A stretch of DNA of 64,000 nucleotides, from the NCBI RefSeq assembly GCF_021462285.1, contig NZ_CP082787.1, positions 4,929,995 through 4,993,994 of the forward strand. Direction: 5' to 3'. Under the pieces are notes generated by a model. The model did not search any database and was not told the origin of the DNA. It saw nothing but the letters and a program-made list of their open reading frames with translations. The position numbers were made by a program, and so were the translations under genes. Source of the stretch: Serratia entomophila (GTDB lineage Bacteria; Pseudomonadota; Gammaproteobacteria; Enterobacterales; Enterobacteriaceae). Shown one piece after another: positions 10,321-19,588 of the stretch. Position 1 is the first letter of the stretch; each line of letters begins with the position of its first letter.

Positions 10321-11339
10321 TGAACACCGTCAATGCTTCAATGACCGTAATCGGTGCCGGCTCGTACGGCACCGCATTAGCCATTACGCTGGCGCGTAAC
10401 GGCCACTCCGTGGTGCTGTGGGGGCATAACCCCACGCAAATTCAAAAACTGCAGCAAGACCGCTGCAATCAGGCATTCCTCCCCGGCGTTCCTTTCCCCG
10501 ATTCGCTGCTGCTCGAAGCCGATCTGCCGCGCGCGCTGGCCGCCAGCCGCGATGTGCTGGTGGTCGTGCCGAGCCACGTATTCGGCGACGTGCTGCGCCA
10601 ACTGAAGCCGCATTTGCGCCCCGACGCGCGCATTTTGTGGGCGACCAAAGGGTTGGAGGCGGAAACCGGCCGGTTGCTGCAGGACGTAGCGCGTGAAGCG
10701 CTGGGCGACGATATCCCGCTGGCGGTGGTCTCCGGCCCGACGTTCGCCAAAGAGCTGGCCGCCGGGCTGCCGACGGCAATTGCGCTGGCGGCGACCGACG
10801 CCCAGTTTGCCGAAGATCTGCAGCAGCTGTTGCACTGCGGCAAAAGCTTCCGCGTTTACAGCAATCCCGATTTTATCGGCGTGCAGCTGGGGGGCGCGGT
10901 GAAGAACGTTATCGCCATCGGCGCCGGCATGTCCGACGGCATCGGCTTTGGCGCCAATGCCCGCACCGCGCTGATCACCCGTGGGTTGGCGGAAATGAGC
11001 CGCCTCGGTTCTGCGCTGGGTGCCGATCCTTCAACCTTTATGGGCATGGCGGGGCTGGGGGATCTGGTGTTAACCTGCACCGATAACCAATCACGCAACC
11101 GCCGTTTCGGGATTATGCTGGGGCAAGGCAAAGGCGTGCAGGAAGCGCAGGACAGCATCGGCCAGGTGGTCGAAGGCTATCGCAACACCAAAGAGGTGTT
11201 GGCGCTGGCGCAGCGCCACGGCGTGGAAATGCCGATTACCGAGCAGATTTATCAGGTGCTGTACTGCAACAAGGATGCCCGCGAAGCGGCGTTGAGCCTG
11301 TTGGGGCGCACCCGGAAAGACGAAAAACATAGCGCGTGA
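10320..11339 (+). CDS. gpsA: sn-Glycerol-3-phosphate dehydrogenase (NAD(P)+)
   Basis: GpsA reduces dihydroxyacetone phosphate to sn-glycerol 3-phosphate, the backbone for phospholipids. The 339-residue protein has the nucleotide-binding GAGSYGTA motif at residues 12-19, the GPTFAKE segment with its catalytic lysine, and the [13 protein letters not shown] helix carrying the second essential lysine. It overlaps secB by one base (TGATG) and precedes cysE by 109 bases. Confidence 0.97.
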   Translation: MNTVNASMTVIGAGSYGTALAITLARNGHSVVLWGHNPTQIQKLQQDRCNQAFLPGVPFPDSLLLEADLPRALAASRDVLVVVPSHVFGDVLRQLKPHLRPDARILWATKGLEAETGRLLQDVAREALGDDIPLAVVSGPTFAKELAAGLPTAIALAATDAQFAEDLQQLLHCGKSFRVYSNPDFIGVQLGGAVKNVIAIGAGMSDGIGFGANARTALITRGLAEMSRLGSALGADPSTFMGMAGLGDLVLTCTDNQSRNRRFGIMLGQGKGVQEAQDSIGQVVEGYRNTKEVLALAQRHGVEMPITEQIYQVLYCNKDAREAALSLLGRTRKDEKHSA

Positions 11340-11448
11340 CCTAAAAAAACGATATGCCGGGGCAGCGTGCTGATTCTGGCAATTGAACAGGGCCGCCTTA
11401 CCGCAAACGCAGTGAGGCGGCCCGTTTGGCAAGGCAGAGAGGAATGTG

Positions 11449-12270
11449 ATGTCGTCAGAAGAGTTAGAGCAGGTCTGGAATAGCATTAAATCAGAAGCGA
11501 GAGCGCTGGCTGACTGTGAACCGATGCTGGCTAGCTTTTTCCATGCGACGTTGCTCAAGCATGAAAATCTGGGCAGCGCGCTCAGCTATATTCTGGCCAA
11601 CAAGCTGGCCAACCCGATCATGCCCGCCATCGCAGTGCGCGAAGTGGTGGAGGATGCCTACCTGGCCGACAAACAGATGATCGTTTCGGCCGCGCGCGAT
11701 ATTTTGGCGGTACGCCTGCGCGACCCGGCGGTAGACAAATACTCGACGCCGTTGCTGTACCTGAAAGGCTTCCATGCGCTGCAGGCTTACCGCATCGGCC
11801 ACTGGCTGTGGCTGCAGGGCCGCCAGGCGTTGGCTATCTATCTGCAAAATCAAATCTCGGTCGCTTTCGGTGTCGATATTCACCCGGCGGCAAACATCGG
11901 CTGCGGCATTATGCTCGACCACGCTACCGGCATCGTGATCGGTGAAACCGCGGTGGTGGAAAATAACGTCTCCATACTTCAGTCGGTCACCCTGGGCGGT
12001 ACCGGCAAAACCAGTGGGGATCGCCACCCGAAAATCCGCGAAGGCGTGATGATTGGCGCCGGAGCCAAGATCCTCGGCAATATCGAAGTGGGCAAGGGCG
12101 CGAAAATCGGCGCCGGCTCTGTGGTTCTGCAGGCGGTGCCGCCGCATACCACGGCGGCGGGGGTGCCGGCGCGCATCGTTGGCCGGCCGGAAAGCGATAC
12201 GCCTTCGATGGATATGGACCAGTACTTCAACGGCGCCAACCACGGCTTCGAATACGGCGACGGCATTTAA
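11449..12270 (+). CDS. cysE: Serine O-acetyltransferase
   Basis: CysE makes O-acetylserine from serine and acetyl-CoA, the committed step of cysteine synthesis. The 273-residue length equals E. coli CysE. An N-terminal alpha-helical domain (to about residue 140) is followed by left-handed beta-helix hexapeptide repeats (GRHP/IGAGAKILGNIEVG type). The C-terminal tail ends in GDGI, whose final Ile docks in cysteine synthase in the family. A GTG three bases upstream is in frame, but ATG 11449 has well-spaced AGAGAGGA. A terminator hairpin follows. Confidence 0.97.
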   Translation: MSSEELEQVWNSIKSEARALADCEPMLASFFHATLLKHENLGSALSYILANKLANPIMPAIAVREVVEDAYLADKQMIVSAARDILAVRLRDPAVDKYSTPLLYLKGFHALQAYRIGHWLWLQGRQALAIYLQNQISVAFGVDIHPAANIGCGIMLDHATGIVIGETAVVENNVSILQSVTLGGTGKTSGDRHPKIREGVMIGAGAKILGNIEVGKGAKIGAGSVVLQAVPPHTTAAGVPARIVGRPESDTPSMDMDQYFNGANHGFEYGDGI

Positions 12271-12285
12271 TCGGTCGATAAAACA

Positions 12286-12305
12286 GGGGGAGCTTAGGCT
12301 CCCCC
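12286..12305 (+). terminator. Hairpin after cysE
   Basis: GGGGGAGC and GCTCCCCC pair around a four-base loop, followed after a few bases by a short T stretch (GCTTTT). Probably the cysE terminator; the weak T-tract lowers confidence. Confidence 0.55.
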
Positions 12306-12332
12306 GGTGCTTTTCCGGATACCGGGCAAGGC

Positions 12333-13004
12333 TTAGCCCTGTTTCGGGAAGGTGACGATATCGTTGACCATTTCATCGATCGCCGCTTTCACTTCCTGCT
12401 CCGTCACCGGCGCGCTGTCGTTGCTGACGGTTTTGCCGTAGCTCTTGCGCACCACTTCCAGCACCGTTTTGCCGGTGTCCTGATCGAGCAGTTGGGCCTC
12501 CAGGAACAGCGTGGTGTTCTGCGTCCGGTGGCCGGTGGCGGCCATGGTGCTGGCTACCACCGCCGCCACCGGCACCACTTCATAGAATTTCATATCTTCA
12601 TCTTCGGCGGACACGGCGGTAATCGCCACTTTGGCCAGCAGCACGCGGGAGCCCGCCGGGCTGTCCAACAGGGTGGTGCGCTCCGCTACCGCTTTTCTCA
12701 CGCTTTGGTCGGTATAGTTTCTAATTTTATCCAGCGTCTGCTGGCTGACGCGGGCGGTGGGTTTAGCCGCCGGGTAATAAATCACGGGGGCGACATACAC
12801 GCCGCGATAACTGGATTCTTTAAAGTTGGGATCGATCCAGCACAGCGTTTTATGGCCGCTTGGCGAGCTGGTTTCCTGCAGCTTGCCGTAGTCCGGCAGG
12901 AAGCCGGAGTACTGATCCGTTTTCGTTACTTTGGACGAACAACCCGCCAGCAACAGGCCCGCTGCCAGAACCGCCGTGGCAACGCACAAGCGTTGTTTTT
13001 TCAT
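12333..13004 (-). CDS. DUF3313-type lipoprotein
   Basis: The 223-residue protein has a lipoprotein signal with a basic n-region (MKKQRL), hydrophobic core and lipobox LLAGC, giving lipidated Cys22. The next residues are Ser-Ser, compatible with outer-membrane sorting. The mature part (DYGKLQETSSPSGHKTLCWIDPNF, then YVAPVIYYPA) resembles the DUF3313 family, whose function is not known to me. Its own terminator and a convergent cysE make it a single-gene unit. It has no counterpart at this position in E. coli. Confidence 0.75.
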   Translation of the reverse strand: MKKQRLCVATAVLAAGLLLAGCSSKVTKTDQYSGFLPDYGKLQETSSPSGHKTLCWIDPNFKESSYRGVYVAPVIYYPAAKPTARVSQQTLDKIRNYTDQSVRKAVAERTTLLDSPAGSRVLLAKVAITAVSAEDEDMKFYEVVPVAAVVASTMAATGHRTQNTTLFLEAQLLDQDTGKTVLEVVRKSYGKTVSNDSAPVTEQEVKAAIDEMVNDIVTFPKQG

Positions 13005-13107
13005 ATGGTTTCCTATGATGAATGTCTATTACCCCTACAAAACATAGCTCATTATCTCCCGCGTCAAAGAAAGTTTTCGGTGCAGGATGAGGCATACCGC
13101 CGCGGCG

Positions 13108-13878
13108 CTAGTCAGTATTGTGATGCGCCGCCGATTTTAACGCCGGGGACAGCGACGCCAGCGCGCGTTCAGCCTCTTTCAGGGCGGCATCGCGCGCCGA
13201 TTGCCAATGCGGCAACAGCGGCCAAAGATCCTGCTGGTGTTCTGCCAACTGGCACCAGACAAAGCGATCGTGCCAGTCCCCCAGCGCGCTTTGCGCCGCT
13301 TTCAGACTGGCGGCCGCTGCGGGCGCAATGGGGGAGAGCGAGGGGTAGGCGTCGGCGACGTAGCGTACGCGCTTCACCAGCAGCCGCAGCCGGTGGCGAT
13401 CGTAATCCGGATCGGCCAATGCGCGGGCCAACCGTTGCACCTGTCGCCGCAGGCGCTGCCGTAAGCGGCGTTTAAGGTGCCGCCTGCGGGTTTTCAGCAA
13501 GGCGTTGGGCCAGGCGCGCAACAGGGGAGGGAAACTCAGCAGCAGAGGCTCCGACACCAACGAGGCATAACGGTTTTGCAACTCGGTCTTGCGCACGTTG
13601 GCCTGCCAATCCAGCTGATGACGCGCCAGCTCGGCGATCAGCACTTCCAGATCGCGCACCGGCGTGGTGAGCTTCCCCAGGCCGGCGGCGGCGCTGTCGA
13701 GCCGCGCTACGCCGGAGGCGCCGCGCAGAGGCCGCAGCAGGCTGCGCACGCGCCGCAGGTTGATGCGCAGGTCATGCAATGCTTCGGCGTCCGTGCCGCT
13801 CTGCAGGCGCAGCAGCGCCTGATTCAGCGCAGTCTCAAGCCGGCGGGCCTGAGTGGCGATGCTCTCGACGAAGGCCAT
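13108..13878 (-). CDS. CHAD domain-containing protein
   Basis: The 256-residue Arg-rich protein matches the CHAD (conserved histidine alpha-helical) domain. It has EALHDLRINLRRVRSLLRPL near residues 33-52 and LVKRVRYVADAYPSL in the second half, with the conserved His and basic residues expected to bind polyphosphate. CHAD domains bind polyphosphate and are often fused to CYTH/triphosphatase domains; none is fused here. It lies between the DUF3313 lipoprotein and trmL, where E. coli has nothing equivalent. The specific role is unknown. Confidence 0.8.
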   Translation of the reverse strand: MAFVESIATQARRLETALNQALLRLQSGTDAEALHDLRINLRRVRSLLRPLRGASGVARLDSAAAGLGKLTTPVRDLEVLIAELARHQLDWQANVRKTELQNRYASLVSEPLLLSFPPLLRAWPNALLKTRRRHLKRRLRQRLRRQVQRLARALADPDYDRHRLRLLVKRVRYVADAYPSLSPIAPAAAASLKAAQSALGDWHDRFVWCQLAEHQQDLWPLLPHWQSARDAALKEAERALASLSPALKSAAHHNTD

Positions 13879-13939
13879 GCGATATTCCCGAAGAGATGAA
13901 CCTGAAGGTTATCTTTCCAGTATGGCGCGTTACCGTCGG

Positions 13940-14413
13940 TTACGCCTTGATCGCTGCTCCGGCGTAGTCCAGCTGCCGCCAGGCTTCGTACACCACCACC
14001 GCCACGGCGTTCGACAGGTTCATGCTGCGGCTTTGCGCCTGCATCGGGATGCGGATCTTGTGCTGCGCCGGCAGCGCGTCGAGGATGTCGGCGGGCAGCC
14101 CGCGGGTTTCAGGCCCGAACAGCAGATAGTCGCCGGCCTGATAGCTGACCGCGCTGTGCGCCGGAGTGCCCTTGGTGGTCAGTGCGAACAGCCGCTGTGG
14201 GTTTTCGCTGGCGATAAAGGCGGCGTAGTCGGCGTGCCGGCGAATGCTGGCGAATTCATGGTAGTCCAGCCCGGCGCGGCGCAGGCGCTTGTCGTCCCAT
14301 GGGAAACCCAGGGGCTCGATCAGATGCAGCTGAAAGCCGGTATTGGCGCACAGGCGGATGATATTGCCGGTATTGGGTGGAATTTCGGGTTCAAATAAAA
14401 CGATGTTCAGCAT
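13940..14413 (-). CDS. trmL: tRNA (cytidine(34)/uridine(34)-2'-O)-methyltransferase
   Basis: TrmL (YibK) methylates the 2'-O of the wobble base of two tRNA-Leu isoacceptors. The 157-residue protein is a minimal SPOUT knotted methyltransferase showing the three family motifs: [24 protein letters not shown] and [18 protein letters not shown]. The ATG at 14413 gives [16 protein letters not shown] as in E. coli. The start codon sits two bases beyond the T-run of the cpxRA terminator, and the only Shine-Dalgarno candidate (GAGGGG) is inside that hairpin. Confidence 0.95.
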   Translation of the reverse strand: MLNIVLFEPEIPPNTGNIIRLCANTGFQLHLIEPLGFPWDDKRLRRAGLDYHEFASIRRHADYAAFIASENPQRLFALTTKGTPAHSAVSYQAGDYLLFGPETRGLPADILDALPAQHKIRIPMQAQSRSMNLSNAVAVVVYEAWRQLDYAGAAIKA

Positions 14414-14415
14414 GT

Positions 14416-14440
14416 AAAAAGCCCCTCGTGAACGAGGGGC
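14416..14440 (-). terminator. Intrinsic terminator of cpxRA, overlapping the trmL ribosome-binding site
   Basis: On the minus strand GCCCCTCGT and ACGAGGGGC form a 9-base stem followed by TTTTT. The T-run is only a few bases from the trmL ATG, and the 3' arm supplies GAGGGG, the only purine-rich ribosome-binding sequence for trmL. Confidence 0.8.
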
Positions 14441-14459
14441 GCAGGATAGCAAAATCTGA

Positions 14460-15851
14460 TTACTCTGTCTTAGCCGATCGGCGTTGGTGATGCAGCGGCA
14501 GCCATAGCACCAGACGCAGGCCGCCGAGCGGGCTGTCTTCCGCCTTCACCCAACCGCGGTGCTGGTTGACCGCCGCTTCGACGATCGCCAGGCCCAGGCC
14601 GGTGCCGCCGGATTCGCGGTCGCGCGCTTCGTCGGTGCGGTAGAACGGCCGGAAAATCTGCTCGCGGTCTTCTTCGCTGACGCCAGGGCCATCGTCGTCA
14701 ACCACGATGGTGACGCCCTGCTGATCGGCGCTGAAGGCGACGGCAATGCGCGTGTGCGAGTAGCGCAGGGCGTTGCGCACGATATTCTCCAGCGCGCTGT
14801 CCAGAGCGCCGGCGTTGCCGAACAGTGTCCAGGGGCCAGGAGGGGAGGTGATCTCCAGCTGTTTGCCCATCTGTTCGGCTTCGAAACCGGCGTTGTCCAG
14901 CACGTCGGCCCACAGCTCGTTGGCCTTCAATTGCTCGCGCGACAGCTCGCTTTTTTGCTGCCCGCGCGACAGCACCAGCAGATCGTTGATCATCGAGTCC
15001 AGCCGCTGGGCTTCGGTTTCGATGCGTGCCAGCTCATGGCCTTCGCCGTGGCGGCGGCGCATCAGCGCAGTGGCCAGCTGCAGGCGAGTCAGCGGCGTGC
15101 GCAGTTCGTGCGAGATGTCCGAAATCAGCCGCTGCTGGGCGGTCATCATGCGTTCCAGCGCGCTAACCATCTGGTTGAAGCTGGCGCCGGTGGCCAGGAA
15201 CTCTTGCGGGCCGGCCTCCAGTTCCGGGTGCTGCTTCAGGTTGCCGCGCGCTACGTCATCGGCGGCGTTTTTCAGCTTGCGCGCCGGTTTCGCCAGGCTC
15301 CAGGCCAGCCACAGCAATAGCGGGGCGCTGATCAACATGGTGACGATCAGCAGCAGCAGCGGCCGGTCGAACATCAGGTTGATGAAATCGGATTGCGGGC
15401 TGTTGGCGGGGCGGATCAGATACAGCTGGTAGTTATCTTCGCCGTCGCGCACCGAGAACGGGCCGACCAGCTCGACGCGGCCGTATTTTTTCTTCTTCGG
15501 GTGATCAGAGTTGTCGGACTGGCCGATGAAGTTGCGCACGATCTGCATTTCGTTGCGCTGCGCGCCAATCACCCGCCCTTCGCTGGTGACCAGGATCAGG
15601 CGCTGGCCCGGCGGGGCCCATTTGTCGATGGCGCGGAACAGCCGCCGCCACCACATCAGGTCGTTGGCCGGATCGTTTTGCAACTCGGCCTCGACGTGTT
15701 GCTCCAGCATCAGCCCCTGCCGCTGCTCGCTGTCCAGCAGCGAGGTCATTTGGCGGGAGTCGAGCTTGGGCACCATCAGCACCAGCATTAGCACCAGGGC
15801 TAACGTGAACCAGAAAATGGCGAAGATGCGTGCCGTCAAACTGTTGATCAT
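14460..15851 (-). CDS. cpxA: Envelope stress sensor histidine kinase CpxA
   Basis: CpxA senses envelope protein misfolding and phosphorylates or dephosphorylates CpxR. The 463-residue inner-membrane protein has TM1 (about 8-28), a periplasmic sensor domain (29-163), TM2 (about 164-187) and HAMP. The phospho-acceptor His248 lies in [11 protein letters not shown], and a HATPase domain carries VDDDGPGV and [10 protein letters not shown]. The ATG at 15851 overlaps the cpxR stop by four bases (ATGA), so the two are translationally coupled. Slightly longer than E. coli CpxA. Confidence 0.97.
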   Translation of the reverse strand: MINSLTARIFAIFWFTLALVLMLVLMVPKLDSRQMTSLLDSEQRQGLMLEQHVEAELQNDPANDLMWWRRLFRAIDKWAPPGQRLILVTSEGRVIGAQRNEMQIVRNFIGQSDNSDHPKKKKYGRVELVGPFSVRDGEDNYQLYLIRPANSPQSDFINLMFDRPLLLLIVTMLISAPLLLWLAWSLAKPARKLKNAADDVARGNLKQHPELEAGPQEFLATGASFNQMVSALERMMTAQQRLISDISHELRTPLTRLQLATALMRRRHGEGHELARIETEAQRLDSMINDLLVLSRGQQKSELSREQLKANELWADVLDNAGFEAEQMGKQLEITSPPGPWTLFGNAGALDSALENIVRNALRYSHTRIAVAFSADQQGVTIVVDDDGPGVSEEDREQIFRPFYRTDEARDRESGGTGLGLAIVEAAVNQHRGWVKAEDSPLGGLRLVLWLPLHHQRRSAKTE

Positions 15852-16546
15852 GTTGCAGATACCATCAGATAACCGCGGCCGCGCAGGGTTTTGAACCACG
15901 GATGGCCGTCTTTGCGGTCCGGCAGCTTACGCCGCAGGTTGGAGATGTGCATGTCGATGGCGCGGTCAAACGGCGTCAGGCGTTTGCCCAGCACTTCCTG
16001 GCTCAGCAGTTCGCGAGAAACCACCTGGCCCAGGTGTTGCGCCAACAGGTAAAGCAGGGTGAATTCGGTGCCGGTCAGATCCAGCACCTGGCCGTCGAAG
16101 CTGGCTTCCTGGCGGCCGGGGTTCAGCTGCAGGCCGTCGACGTCCAGCGTCGGCGCGCCGGTGTCCACATGCTGCTGCTGTTCGCTCCAGTTGGAGCGGC
16201 GCAATATGGCGCGAATGCGTGCGACCAGTTCGCGATCGTTGAAAGGTTTGGGCAGGTAGTCATCGGCGCCAAGCTCCAGGCCCAGCACGCGGTCCAATTC
16301 GCTGCCGCGGGCGGTCAGCATGATGACCGGCGTCTGGTGATGTTGGCGCAGCTCTTTCAGCGTATCGATGCCGTTTTTTTTCGGCATCATGATGTCGAGC
16401 AGCAACAGATCGATGGAGCTGTCCAGCAGCGACAACGCCTGCTCGCCATCGTAAGCGACGACGATATTAAAACCTTCCATTTCAAGCAGTTCTTTTAACA
16501 GCGAGGTGAGCTCGCGGTCGTCGTCAACTAGCAGAATCTTGTTCAT
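15848..16546 (-). CDS. cpxR: Envelope stress response regulator CpxR
   Basis: CpxR is an OmpR-type response regulator. The 232-residue protein has the acidic pocket VDDDREL, phospho-acceptor Asp51 in LLLLDIMMPKKNG and the conserved Thr in MLTARG, then a winged helix domain with LTGTEFTLL and HISNLRRKL. It controls envelope folding and proteolysis genes, including the divergent cpxP. A CpxR box lies in the shared upstream region, consistent with autoregulation. Confidence 0.98.
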   Translation of the reverse strand: MNKILLVDDDRELTSLLKELLEMEGFNIVVAYDGEQALSLLDSSIDLLLLDIMMPKKNGIDTLKELRQHHQTPVIMLTARGSELDRVLGLELGADDYLPKPFNDRELVARIRAILRRSNWSEQQQHVDTGAPTLDVDGLQLNPGRQEASFDGQVLDLTGTEFTLLYLLAQHLGQVVSRELLSQEVLGKRLTPFDRAIDMHISNLRRKLPDRKDGHPWFKTLRGRGYLMVSAT

Positions 16547-16599
16547 TGTGATTTACCTCCTGACGCAAAATACGTCATCAACTGTTGGCATTCCATGAC

Positions 16600-16614
16600 T
16601 TTACGTAGTTTTAC
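16600..16614 (-). promoter_or_regulatory. CpxR box between cpxR and cpxP
   Basis: TTTAC-N5-TTTAC reads as GTAAA-N5-GTAAA on the minus strand, the known CpxR recognition sequence. It lies 53 bases before the cpxR start and 80 bases before cpxP, so it can serve both genes. Confidence 0.8.
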
Positions 16615-16694
16615 ATGCACTGACGCATGTTTGCAGGTGCAGCAGTACACTGCTCCTCGTTGATTCGCAAAGTGAGAAAGCACGAGGAGTTGAA

Positions 16695-17189
16695 ATGCGT
16701 AAGGTGACCGCATTAGTTATGGCATCAATGCTGGCAATAGGTTCTACCGCCGCCTTCGCTGCCGATACTACATCGGAAACTGCTCAGACTCCCGGCAACG
16801 ACGCGATGACCAGAACACCTGGCCAACACCACATGTTTGACGGTGTCAGCCTGACCGAACAGCAGCGACAGCAAATGCGCGATTTGATGCGCCAGGCCCG
16901 CCATGATTTGCCTGGTGTCACTGTAGCTGAAATGGAAGCCATGCATAAACTGGTGACCGCAGACAAATTTGATGAAACCGCCGTTTATGACCAGGCGGAG
17001 AAAATGGCCCAGCAACAGGTTAAGCGCCAGGTCGAAATGGCCCGGGTACGCAACCAAATGTATAACCTGCTGACGCCGCAGCAAAAAAGTGTTTTAGACC
17101 AGAAACATCAGCAGCGCATGCAGCAGATGGAGCAACAGATTTCTGGTTTGCAGCAAACTTCTGCCCAGAAGTTGAGTACGACTGAGTAG
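16695..17189 (+). CDS. cpxP: Periplasmic Cpx accessory protein CpxP
   Basis: CpxP is a periplasmic inhibitor of CpxA and an adaptor for DegP-mediated removal of misfolded proteins. The 164-residue precursor has a signal peptide with AFA cleavage near residue 22. The helical core carries the paired LTxxQ motifs of the Spy/CpxP family: [13 protein letters not shown] and [12 protein letters not shown]. It is divergent from cpxRA across a CpxR box. Its 3' UTR carries the CpxQ small RNA. Confidence 0.95.
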   Translation: MRKVTALVMASMLAIGSTAAFAADTTSETAQTPGNDAMTRTPGQHHMFDGVSLTEQQRQQMRDLMRQARHDLPGVTVAEMEAMHKLVTADKFDETAVYDQAEKMAQQQVKRQVEMARVRNQMYNLLTPQQKSVLDQKHQQRMQQMEQQISGLQQTSAQKLSTTE

Positions 17190-17196
17190 TCCCCTG

Positions 17197-17255
17197 TTTT
17201 TCCTTGCCATAGACACCATCCCTGTCTTCCCCGCCATGATGGCGGGGCTTTTTTT
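17197..17255 (+). ncRNA. cpxQ: CpxQ small RNA in the cpxP 3' UTR
   Basis: CpxQ is released by RNase E from the cpxP mRNA 3' end and uses Hfq to repress envelope-protein mRNAs. The sequence TTTTCCTTGCCATAGACACC followed by ATCCCTGTCTTCCCC agrees, from memory, with the conserved Salmonella/E. coli CpxQ 5' seed. It ends in a 7-base GC hairpin (17229-17247) and a T-run, giving the Rho-independent 3' end shared with cpxP. The exact 5' end is inferred. Confidence 0.75.
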
Positions 17256-17304
17256 GCCTGACATTCCGCTATACTGAGCGCCTCACGTTTAACCGGGGTT
17301 CGTT

Positions 17305-18207
17305 ATGGAACAGCAATATGCGCGCCTGGTGAAGTCCGCCGCGCTCGCCGCCACCGCGCTGGCATCCATGCTTCTGTTGATAAAGATTATCGCCTGGTAT
17401 CACACCGGCTCGGTCAGCCTGCTGGCGGCGCTGGTGGATTCGTTGGTCGATATCGCCGCCTCCCTGACCAACCTGCTGGTAGTGCGATATTCGCTGCAGC
17501 CGGCCGACGAAGAGCACACCTTTGGCCACGGCAAGGCCGAATCGCTGGCGGCGCTGGCGCAAAGCATGTTTATTTCCGGCTCCGCGCTGTTTCTGTTTCT
17601 TACCGGCTTCCAACACCTCTACACCCCGCAAACGCTGCGCGATCCCGGCGTCGGCATCGCCGTCACTGTGGTGGCGCTGATCAGCACGCTGATCCTGGTC
17701 ACCTACCAGCGCTGGGTGGTAAGAAAAACGCGCAGCCAGGCGGTGAGGGCAGATATGCTGCATTATCAGTCAGATGTCATGATGAATGGTGCTATTCTTA
17801 TCGCTCTTGGGCTAAGCTGGTATGGCTTTCAACGGGCGGACGCGCTGTTCGCTTTGGGGATTGGCGTTTACATCCTCTACAGCGCGCTGCGCATGGGCTA
17901 TGAGGCGGTGCAGTCGCTGCTGGATCGGGCGCTGCCGGATGAGGAGCGCCAGGCGATTATCGAGGTGGTGTCCTCCTGGCCGGGAGTGAAAGGCGCGCAT
18001 GACCTGCGCACCCGCCAATCGGGCCCGACGCGCTTCATCCAGCTGCATCTGGAGATGGAAGACTCATTACCGCTGCGGCAGGCGCATAGTTTGGCGGAGC
18101 AGGTGGAGCAGGCATTATTGCATCGTTTCCCGGGGGCAGACGTCATCATCCACCAGGATCCCTGTTCCGTGGTGCCGCCGGGCCGCCGGGGGCATTGGGA
18201 GCTATAA
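17305..18207 (+). CDS. fieF: Cation-efflux pump FieF (CDF family)
   Basis: FieF (YiiP) exports Zn2+ and Fe2+ by proton antiport as an inner-membrane homodimer. The 300-residue protein has six predicted membrane helices and a cytosolic C-terminal domain. The transport-site residues Asp45 and Asp49 (LVDSLVD) and His153 and Asp157 (HYQSD) are all present. It follows cpxP/CpxQ as in E. coli. Confidence 0.96.
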   Translation: MEQQYARLVKSAALAATALASMLLLIKIIAWYHTGSVSLLAALVDSLVDIAASLTNLLVVRYSLQPADEEHTFGHGKAESLAALAQSMFISGSALFLFLTGFQHLYTPQTLRDPGVGIAVTVVALISTLILVTYQRWVVRKTRSQAVRADMLHYQSDVMMNGAILIALGLSWYGFQRADALFALGIGVYILYSALRMGYEAVQSLLDRALPDEERQAIIEVVSSWPGVKGAHDLRTRQSGPTRFIQLHLEMEDSLPLRQAHSLAEQVEQALLHRFPGADVIIHQDPCSVVPPGRRGHWEL

Positions 18208-18220
18208 TCAGATCGAGGCG

Positions 18221-18237
18221 TAACGCGCAAAGCGTTA
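18221..18237 (+). terminator. Weak hairpin after fieF
   Basis: TAACGC and GCGTTA pair around GCAAA, 14 bases after the fieF stop, without a real T-run. Possible termination or 3'-end stabilising structure only. Confidence 0.3.
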
Positions 18238-18299
18238 TAACAAATGTTTGAGTTAGCTCAGCGTGCCATGCGGTTTTTTTACCGCTATATTGCGTGACT

Positions 18300-18332
18300 T
18301 GAATCAATTCAGCTGGGTGTTTTTGATATAAT
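18300..18332 (+). promoter_or_regulatory. Candidate pfkA promoter with Cra-like operator
   Basis: TATAAT at 18327-18332 is a perfect -10 box. On the minus strand GCTGAATTGATTCA (18313-18300) matches the recalled Cra (FruR) consensus RSTGAAWCSNTHHW except at one position and overlaps the -35 zone. Cra is known to repress pfkA in E. coli. No strong -35 was found. Confidence 0.5.
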
Positions 18333-18439
18333 ATCCAGCAATAAAGCCCTAAAGCTGGTTTTCTGCAGCCGGAGAGGTTCCAAGGTAATCGGCGAAGACA
18401 GAATTCTTAAGAAATTGCATCTACAGTTCAGAGGTAGTC

Positions 18440-19402
18440 ATGATCAAGAAAATCGGTGTACTGACGAGTGGCGGTGATTCGCCGGGTATGAACGCTGCGA
18501 TCCGCGGCGTTGTGCGTGCTGCACTTTCGGAAGGTCTGGAAGTTTTTGGTATTTACGATGGCTACCTTGGCTTGTACGAAGATCGCATGGAGAAGCTGGA
18601 CCGCTACAGCGTGTCTGACATGATCAATCGCGGCGGCACCTTCCTCGGTTCGGCGCGTTTCCCGGAGTTCAGGGATGAAAACGTGCGCGCCAAGGCGATT
18701 GAAAACCTGAAAAACCGCGGCATCGATGCGCTGGTGGTGATCGGCGGCGACGGTTCCTACATGGGCGCCAAACGCCTGACGGAAGAAGGCTTCCCTTGCA
18801 TCGGTTTGCCGGGCACTATCGATAACGACGTAGCCGGCACCGACTACACCATCGGTTACTTCACCGCGTTGGAAACCGTGGTGGAGGCGATCGACCGCCT
18901 GCGCGACACCTCATCCTCACATCAACGCATCTCGATCGTCGAAGTGATGGGCCGTTACTGCGGCGACCTGACGCTGGCGGCGGCCATTGCCGGCGGCTGC
19001 GAGTTCATCGTACTGCCTGAAATCGAGTTCAACCGCGAAGATTTGGTGTGCGAAATCAAGGCCGGCATCGCCAAGGGCAAAAAGCACGCCATCGTGGCGA
19101 TCACCGAGCACATCTGCGATATCGATGAGCTGGCGCGCCACATCGAGCAGGAAACCAAGCGCGAAACCCGCGCGACCGTGCTGGGCCACATTCAGCGCGG
19201 CGGTTCGCCGGTCGCTTACGATCGCATCCTGGCGTCCCGCATGGGCGCATATGCCATCGAACTGCTGCTGCAGGGCTACGGTGGCCGCTGCGTCGGCATC
19301 CAGAACGAGAAGATGGTGCACCACGATATCATCGACGCCATCGAGAACATGAAGCGCCCGTTCAAGGGCGACTGGCTGGAAACGGCGAAAAAGCTGTACT
19401 GA
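18440..19402 (+). CDS. pfkA: 6-phosphofructokinase I
   Basis: PfkA phosphorylates fructose 6-phosphate to fructose 1,6-bisphosphate with ATP and is the allosteric control point of glycolysis. The 320-residue length equals E. coli PfkA. Motifs seen are [16 protein letters not shown] (ATP site), [11 protein letters not shown], the catalytic Asp127 in [15 protein letters not shown], and [11 protein letters not shown] for substrate binding. A Cra-like site precedes it and a terminator follows. Confidence 0.98.
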   Translation: MIKKIGVLTSGGDSPGMNAAIRGVVRAALSEGLEVFGIYDGYLGLYEDRMEKLDRYSVSDMINRGGTFLGSARFPEFRDENVRAKAIENLKNRGIDALVVIGGDGSYMGAKRLTEEGFPCIGLPGTIDNDVAGTDYTIGYFTALETVVEAIDRLRDTSSSHQRISIVEVMGRYCGDLTLAAAIAGGCEFIVLPEIEFNREDLVCEIKAGIAKGKKHAIVAITEHICDIDELARHIEQETKRETRATVLGHIQRGGSPVAYDRILASRMGAYAIELLLQGYGGRCVGIQNEKMVHHDIIDAIENMKRPFKGDWLETAKKLY

Positions 19403-19428
19403 TCCGCTATGGGTTCCCAAGCCTGAAG

Positions 19429-19453
19429 GCCTCCGCGAGCGGGGGCTTTTTTT
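19429..19453 (+). terminator. Intrinsic terminator of pfkA
   Basis: GC-rich stem (GCCTCC with GGGGGC, one G-T pair) followed by seven T residues, 27 bases after the pfkA stop. Confidence 0.8.
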
Positions 19454-19588
19454 ATGCCCGCGGGCGATATATTCCAGAATCGTCTAGCCCAAAATTTTTT
19501 ATTCTTTAATTGCCGGGAAAGTTTCTGGCAGGCTCTGATGCTAAATCAACCGATTGAGGTTGCGCTTAATTTTCTGGGAGAGCCTTCG

